From an uncultured Prevotella sp. (GTDB lineage Bacteria; Bacteroidota; Bacteroidia; Bacteroidales; Bacteroidaceae), in assembly GCA_900545525.1 (NCBI GenBank), contig UQZX01000001.1, positions 127,583 through 191,582 on the forward strand: a stretch of DNA of 64,000 nucleotides. Reading direction: 5' to 3'. Every line of letters starts with the position of its first letter. Position 1 is the stretch's first letter. Of this stretch, positions 60,076 to 64,000 are shown in pieces. Under the pieces are notes generated by a model that saw nothing but the letters and a program-made list of their open reading frames with translations, had not been told where the DNA came from and ran no database searches. A program made the translations under genes and the position numbers.

Positions 60076-60147
60076 CTTATTTATGATTTCGATAGTTTTA
60101 CGAAATCACTTTCGAGGTTGACAGCATCCTGCGTCAACCTCTTTTTT
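60076..60147 (+). ncRNA. Two-hairpin small RNA candidate
   Basis: The predicted transcript is about 72 nt. Hairpin 1 pairs GATTTCG with CGAAATC (60087-60109 region). Hairpin 2 pairs GAGGTTGAC (60114-60122) with GTCAACCTC (60133-60141), followed by TTTTTT, an intrinsic terminator. It has its own promoter and no coding content. The remaining gap up to 60259 has no gene I can support. Confidence 0.6.
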
Positions 60148-60259
60148 ATGATATATGCCACATACATTAAGTTCTTCTTTCATAAGCGGATATGCAACGC
60201 CTTTTAGCCTGTGGTCAAACAAATATGTGAAAAAATTGTGCAGGCTAAGTATTTATCCG

Positions 60260-60442
60260 TATATCTGACTTCGTATAAACTACGTCTTATATACTTCCGC
60301 CCGACAAAAAACAAATGAATTTGTTGTTTTGTTCTCGACTTATTCGTATATTTGACTTCGTCTCCGACTACGTCTTATATACTTCCGCTCGACAAAAAAC
60401 AAATAAATTTGTTGTTTTGTTCTCGACTTATTCGTATATTTG
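60260..60442 (+). repeat. Tandem duplication of a promoter region before the ECF sigma gene
   Basis: Three -7-like boxes lie 87 and 88 bp apart: TATATCTG (60260-60267, degenerate), TATATTTG (60347-60354) and TATATTTG (60435-60442). The sequence between is nearly identical (CTACGTCTTATATACTTCCG, then GACAAAAAACAAAT with an A/T palindrome). The last box is 91 bp before the sigma gene's ATG, so the gene may have two or three working promoters. Confidence 0.75.
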
Positions 60443-60532
60443 CAGTCATTAAGGACTAATAACTAAATATTTTAAAAAGGAAGGAAGCCTATTGTAACAT
60501 CATTTACTTCAAAAAATAAAATGAAATAAATA

Positions 60533-61129
60533 ATGAAGAATATCAATGAACTGACCGATGAGGAATTGGCTCTGGCATACATTGATGGAAACAATGGGGC
60601 TTTTGACTTGTTGCTTTCGCGTAACCAGTCCAAGTTGTTTTCATATATTTTATTTGTAGTTCACGACCACGACAAGGCTGAGGACATCTTCCAGGAGACC
60701 TTTGTGAAGGTTATTACAAAGCTGCATCAGGGAAAGTACACCACTTCAGGCAAGTTCTCGGCATGGATAATGCGTATTGCCCATAATGTCATTATGGACA
60801 AATATCGTGACACGCGCACACAGAACATTGTGGAGCCGGCGGCTGGCAACGACCTCTCAAACATCAAGTCGGGCGATATCCTAGACTCTAATATCGAAGA
60901 GCACTTTATAAACGAACAGGTGCTTAAGGATGTCAAGAAGATGATGAACCTGCTTCCTGCCACACAGCGTGAGGTGGTGTTCATGAGATTTTATCAGGAA
61001 ATGTCGTTCAAGGAGATAGCGGAGACCACAGGTGTCAGCATCAACACGTCGCTCGGACGCATGCGCTATGCCATACTTAACATGAGGAGAATGGCGCGCG
61101 AGCACAATGTGGTGCTTCAGCTGGAGTAA
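60533..61129 (+). CDS. ECF-type RNA polymerase sigma factor
   Basis: The 198-residue protein has sigma region 2 (AFDLLLSRNQSKLFSYILFV, DHDKAEDIFQETFVKVI, SAWIMRIAHNVIMDKYR) and region 4 (LPATQREVVFMRFYQEMSFKEIAETTGVSINTSLGRMRYA). No anti-sigma gene is adjacent. It would direct a specific regulon, of unknown inducer. Its leader region contains the tandem promoter duplication. The gene ends 52 bp before the convergent rpe gene. Confidence 0.95.
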   Translation: MKNINELTDEELALAYIDGNNGAFDLLLSRNQSKLFSYILFVVHDHDKAEDIFQETFVKVITKLHQGKYTTSGKFSAWIMRIAHNVIMDKYRDTRTQNIVEPAAGNDLSNIKSGDILDSNIEEHFINEQVLKDVKKMMNLLPATQREVVFMRFYQEMSFKEIAETTGVSINTSLGRMRYAILNMRRMAREHNVVLQLE

Positions 61130-61180
61130 GCTTCAGGGTGTGTTTCCTTACGGCAGGTTCCCGCTTTATGCCTCCTGCGG

Positions 61181-61837
61181 TTATCCCTTGATACTTTTAA
61201 GCCACTTTATCTTGTCGTGCGGATTGTCTGCCTTGAACACATAGCTGCCGCTCACGAGCACGTCGACGCCTGCATTTACAAGCAGTGGCGCCGTCTCTTC
61301 CTGCACGCCGCCGTCCACTTCTATCAGTGCCTTTGAGCCGGTGCGGGCTATAAGTTCGCGCAGCCGGTACACCTTGTCAATGGTGTTCTGTATGAATTTC
61401 TGTCCCCCGAACCCCGGGTTTACGCTCATCAGCAGCACCATGTCCACATCTTTTATTATATCCTCGAGCATGCTTACGGGCGTAGACGGGTTGAGTGTCA
61501 CTCCCGCCTTCATCCCTTCGTTGTGTATTTCCTCCACAGTGCGGTGCAGGTGTGTGCATGCCTCATAGTGCACGTTCATCATCATAGCCCCCGTCCTTGC
61601 CGTCTGTTTGATGTAGCGTTCGGGGCTTACAATCATCAGGTGCACGTCAAGAGGCTTGGTGCACGCCTTTGAAACGGCTTCCAGTACAGGGAAGCCGAAA
61701 GAGATGTTCGGTACGAAGACACCGTCCATTACGTCCAGGTGAAGCCAGTCTGCATCGCTGGAGTTTATCATTTCTATGTCCCGCCGCAGGTTAAGAAAGT
61801 CTGCGGCGAGCAGTGAAGGTGATACAAGCGTTCCCAT
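61181..61837 (-). CDS. rpe: Ribulose-phosphate 3-epimerase
   Basis: Rpe interconverts ribulose-5-phosphate and xylulose-5-phosphate in the pentose phosphate pathway. The 218-residue protein has VSPSLLAADF at the N-terminus, WLHLDVMDGVFVPNISFG (metal-binding His/Asp), DVHLMIVSPERYI, MVLLMSVNPGFGGQKFI and LIEVDGGVQEETAPLLVNAG, giving a complete TIM barrel active site. I chose ATG 61837; a TTG 24 bp upstream (61861) is the alternative. An 11-bp gap separates it from the small protein gene upstream. Confidence 0.96.
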   Translation of the reverse strand: MGTLVSPSLLAADFLNLRRDIEMINSSDADWLHLDVMDGVFVPNISFGFPVLEAVSKACTKPLDVHLMIVSPERYIKQTARTGAMMMNVHYEACTHLHRTVEEIHNEGMKAGVTLNPSTPVSMLEDIIKDVDMVLLMSVNPGFGGQKFIQNTIDKVYRLRELIARTGSKALIEVDGGVQEETAPLLVNAGVDVLVSGSYVFKADNPHDKIKWLKSIKG

Positions 61838-61848
61838 TTGTGCTTTTT

Positions 61849-61974
61849 TTAGTTGATGCAATATACCTCCGTGCGTCCGTTCATCTTTATGACGCGGTAT
61901 GTATATGCAATCTGCCGGATAAAGTTAAGCGTCTTTTCAGATGGGTTGATTTCGTCATGTGTAAAATACTTCAT
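61849..61974 (-). CDS. Small conserved-looking protein of 41 residues upstream of rpe
   Basis: From an ATG at 61974 the minus-strand frame reads 41 codons to TAA at 61849-61851, starting MKYFTHDEINPSEKTLNFI and ending RTEVYCIN, with no rare-looking codons. It lies in the gap between rpe and the SulP transporter, on the same strand and 11 bp before rpe, so it is likely co-transcribed. No domain was recognised; a similar length and composition in other Prevotella-type genomes would be needed to confirm it. Confidence 0.65.
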   Translation of the reverse strand: MKYFTHDEINPSEKTLNFIRQIAYTYRVIKMNGRTEVYCIN

Positions 61975-62046
61975 AGGCAATTAATGTTTATTTTATATAT
62001 AAACAACGCATGTTGCCCTGCTTTATTACACGGGTGGCGAATAATT

Positions 62047-63726
62047 TTACCGTTCCACAATCTCCTTTGCCTTCGCAAGCGCAATGTTTATGTGGCTGCA
62101 GATGTTCTCTTCTCCCAAAAGCTCGTAGAAGCCGCTGCGGGCAAGCACGCCGTGAACGTTCGGGTTTACGCCGGACAGCACAATCTGTATGCCCTCTTTC
62201 TGGCTCATCGTACACAGGTTTGTAAGGTTGTGTATGCCGGTGGAGTCGACAAACGGAACCTTCCTCATGCGTATAATGCGCACTTTCGGGCGGTTGCCGA
62301 AGCGTGCCATTATCTCCTCAAAGCGGTTTCCCGCACCGAAGAAGTAAGGACCGTTAATCTCGTATACCTCCACGCCGTCGGGTATTATGAGGTGCTCGTT
62401 GTTCTCCAGCTTGATGTCCGACTCGTCGTTGGGGTCTATCTCGTCCATTATCACCTTCACGTCCGTTGTCTCGGACATGCGCTTCATGAAGAGAAGGCAT
62501 GCTATTATCAGTCCAACCTCAATGGCAACGGTGAGGTCGAATATTATCGTGAGGAAGAATGTTATGAGCAGTACCGTAACGTCGCTCTTGGGATTTTTCA
62601 TCAAAGCCATGAACGAGCGCCAGCCGCACATGTTGTACGACACCACCACGAGAACTCCCGCAAGGCACGCCATGGGGATGTATTGTGCGAGGGGCATGAG
62701 GAACAGGAATATCAGCACGAGCACTATGGCGTGGACGATGCCTGCCACTGGGGTCTTTCCTCCGTTGTTGATGTTTGTCATCGTGCGTGCAATCGCCCCC
62801 GTTGCTGGTATTCCGCCGAACAGCGGTGTTGCAAGATTTGCAATGCCCTGACCTATAAGCTCGGTGTTGGAGTTGTGGCGGTCGCCTATGACACCGTCAG
62901 CAACGGTGGCAGACAGCAGCGACTCTATTGCCCCGAGTATGGCTATCGTCAGCGCAGGAGACACGAGGCTCTTTATGGTGTCCCATGTAAGTCCCGGCAG
63001 TTGCGCATCAGGCAGTTGCGCATTTATAGTGAAGCGGTCGCCGATGGTCTCTATCGAGCCTACTCCCGCAAAGTTTTTCAGCAGCAGCGCCGCCACTGTC
63101 ATTACGATTATGGCTATCAGCGAGCCGGGTATCTTCTTGCTGAACCGCGGCGTGATGCTTATTATCACGACGCTCAGTATGCCCACAATGGCACACCATA
63201 TATCCGCCGTGCCGAGGTTTTGTATGTATACAATCCACTTCTCTATGAAGTCGCCCGGCATCTTGTCCACGGTCAGTCCGAACAGGTCCTTTATCTGCGT
63301 GGTGAAAATCGTCACGGCTATTCCGCTTGTGAAGCCGACCACGATGGGGTAGGGGATGTATTTGATGATGGTGCCGAGCCTCAGCAGTCCGAAGAGTATC
63401 AGGAACACGCCCGCCATTAGCGTCGCTATGGTCAGCCCCTGCATGCCGTACTGCTGTATTATGCCGTATATAATAATAATGAACGCGCCTGTAGGACCTC
63501 CTATCTGCACCTTGCTGCCGCCGAAGACGGATATGATAAATCCTGCCACTATGGCTGTGATGATACCCTTTTCAGGCGAAACCCCTGATGCTATGCCGAA
63601 GGCTATGGCAAGCGGAAGTGCCACTATGCCCACGATTATACCCGCCATAAGGTCTGCCGTGAACGTTTTCTTGTCATAATGTTTAAGTGCCGTAAACATG
63701 CGCGGCTTAAACTCAAATGCTTTCAT
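62047..63726 (-). CDS. SulP-family anion transporter with STAS domain
   Basis: The 559-residue inner-membrane protein has the SulP core (DLMAGIIVGIVALPLAIAFGIASG, the signature near the N-terminus; GFTSGIAVTIF; SLVSPALTIAILGAIESLLSA) with about 12 membrane segments, and a C-terminal STAS domain with VRIIRMRKVPFVDSTGIHNL (phosphorylatable DSTG site). It carries sulfate, bicarbonate or another anion with cation or anion exchange; substrate is not decided by sequence. A -7 TACCTTTG on the minus strand lies at 63789-63796. Confidence 0.95.
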   Translation of the reverse strand: MKAFEFKPRMFTALKHYDKKTFTADLMAGIIVGIVALPLAIAFGIASGVSPEKGIITAIVAGFIISVFGGSKVQIGGPTGAFIIIIYGIIQQYGMQGLTIATLMAGVFLILFGLLRLGTIIKYIPYPIVVGFTSGIAVTIFTTQIKDLFGLTVDKMPGDFIEKWIVYIQNLGTADIWCAIVGILSVVIISITPRFSKKIPGSLIAIIVMTVAALLLKNFAGVGSIETIGDRFTINAQLPDAQLPGLTWDTIKSLVSPALTIAILGAIESLLSATVADGVIGDRHNSNTELIGQGIANLATPLFGGIPATGAIARTMTNINNGGKTPVAGIVHAIVLVLIFLFLMPLAQYIPMACLAGVLVVVSYNMCGWRSFMALMKNPKSDVTVLLITFFLTIIFDLTVAIEVGLIIACLLFMKRMSETTDVKVIMDEIDPNDESDIKLENNEHLIIPDGVEVYEINGPYFFGAGNRFEEIMARFGNRPKVRIIRMRKVPFVDSTGIHNLTNLCTMSQKEGIQIVLSGVNPNVHGVLARSGFYELLGEENICSHINIALAKAKEIVER

Positions 63727-63788
63727 ATTCTTCTTGATTTGATAACAGACGTGTGTCCTTAAAACTAATACTTACGTGTTTAGGGCTG

Positions 63789-63796
63789 CAAAGGTA
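63789..63796 (-). promoter_or_regulatory. -7 element of the SulP gene
   Basis: The minus strand reads TACCTTTG about 63 bp before the ATG at 63726. The -33 region falls in the AATTAAG repeat and shows no clear TTTG. Confidence 0.6.
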
Positions 63797-63802
63797 GTTA
63801 AA

Positions 63803-63865
63803 ATAATTAAGAATTAAGAGTTAAATTAATTAAGAATTAAGAAGTAAGAATTAAGAGTTGGGCGG
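63803..63865. repeat. AATTAAG heptamer repeat
   Basis: About seven degenerate AATTAAG heptamers run here. A shorter inverted counterpart (CCTAATT twice) lies at about 63896-63910, followed by the TTAACGTGAGTTCGG element. The layout resembles the palindrome in the MurU-like gene but with a different heptamer. Confidence 0.5.
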
Positions 63866-63908
63866 AGGGCAATTAATCCGCTTTTACTTCTTCAGTCCTA
63901 ATTCCTAA

Positions 63909-63923
63909 TTAACGTGAGTTCGG
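63909..63923 (+). repeat. TTAACGTGAGTTCGG copy of the dispersed element
   Basis: One base differs from TTAACGTGAGTTCGA. No partner is within view because the window ends 77 bp later. Confidence 0.5.
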
Positions 63924-63944
63924 TGAGTTCAGGTTCAATATATG

Positions 63945-64000
63945 AATGCGCCCTGAAAGGGCAGCAGGCACATAGCCCGGGGCAGAGCGGAGCGGCACCC
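63945..64000 (+). repeat. GC-rich palindromic tract at the window edge (truncated)
   Basis: GCGCCCTGAAAGGGC is a hairpin, and CATAGCCCGGGGC follows. The frame reads ALKGQQAHSPGQSGAAP, a translated-repeat pattern often seen as spurious ORFs in Bacteroidota intergenic regions. The right part is off the window. Confidence 0.5.

Noticed and set aside
61813..63420. 535-codon plus-strand frame opposite the SulP gene
   Set aside because: Antisense to a strongly supported transporter; composition is that of a shadow frame (runs of Tyr, His, Arg, Val) and no motif is seen.

Overview
The window looks like chromosome from a Bacteroidota bacterium of the Prevotella/Segatella type. GC is near 50%. Promoters are of the Bacteroidota kind (-33 TTTG or TTG, 18-20 bp spacer, -7 TAnnTTTG). 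Many protein families are nearly confined to the phylum (DUF2723, DUF4230, DUF5686, DUF6048, DUF6452, DUF4738), and there are Sec lipoproteins and an outer-membrane beta-barrel protein. Species was not determined.

Layout. 1-9.5 kb (mostly minus strand): a truncated DUF2723 membrane protein, a YqaA-like protein, a multi-pass membrane protein, purD, a secreted dipeptidyl peptidase IV, an RlmL-like rRNA methyltransferase and cysE. 10-22.3 kb (plus strand): a PiT phosphate transporter, a GSGD-repeat DUF2807 lipoprotein, a four-gene set (nucleotidyltransferase, ATP-grasp-like, CDP-alcohol phosphatidyltransferase, HAD phosphatase) that looks like a phospholipid headgroup pathway, a DUF5686 outer-membrane protein, a thioesterase, a LacI regulator and a META lipoprotein. 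22.4-37.8 kb: housekeeping genes (two DUF4230 genes, DUF4738, exonuclease III, ribH, TPR, recF, DUF721, 5-FTHF cyclo-ligase, S41 protease, dCMP deaminase, M3 peptidase, Crp/Fnr, apbE, DUF6048, DUF6452, GT2, DUF4199). 38.1-42.4 kb: SRP RNA, tRNA-Thr, a NYN-domain gene and groES-groEL. 43-48.8 kb: a sugar-kinase/RapZ-C fusion, a MurU-like uridylyltransferase carrying an in-frame repeat insertion, then mcrB and mcrC. 49-53.5 kb: guaA followed by an AT-richer accessory stretch (CxxCxGxG protein, IS982 remnant, AAA/DUF4143 ATPase). 53.7-59.6 kb: a pectin-degradation operon (GH28, GH28-GH105 fusion, PL1). 60-64 kb: an ECF sigma factor, rpe with a 41-residue small protein, and a SulP transporter.

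The most unusual content is between the genes. (1) Five intergenic arrays have a strict 22-bp period, each with its own consensus. (2) A 66-bp repeat carrying a complete promoter occurs at four loci, each time pointing into the adjacent gene. (3) Heptamer-repeat palindromes occur, one of them inserted in frame inside the MurU-like gene as 58 extra residues. (4) A dispersed TTAACGTGAGTTCGA element occurs, one inverted pair of which brackets the DUF2807 gene. (5) Three short promoter-to-terminator units look like small RNAs or attenuators. Everything here was read by eye; no database search was run.
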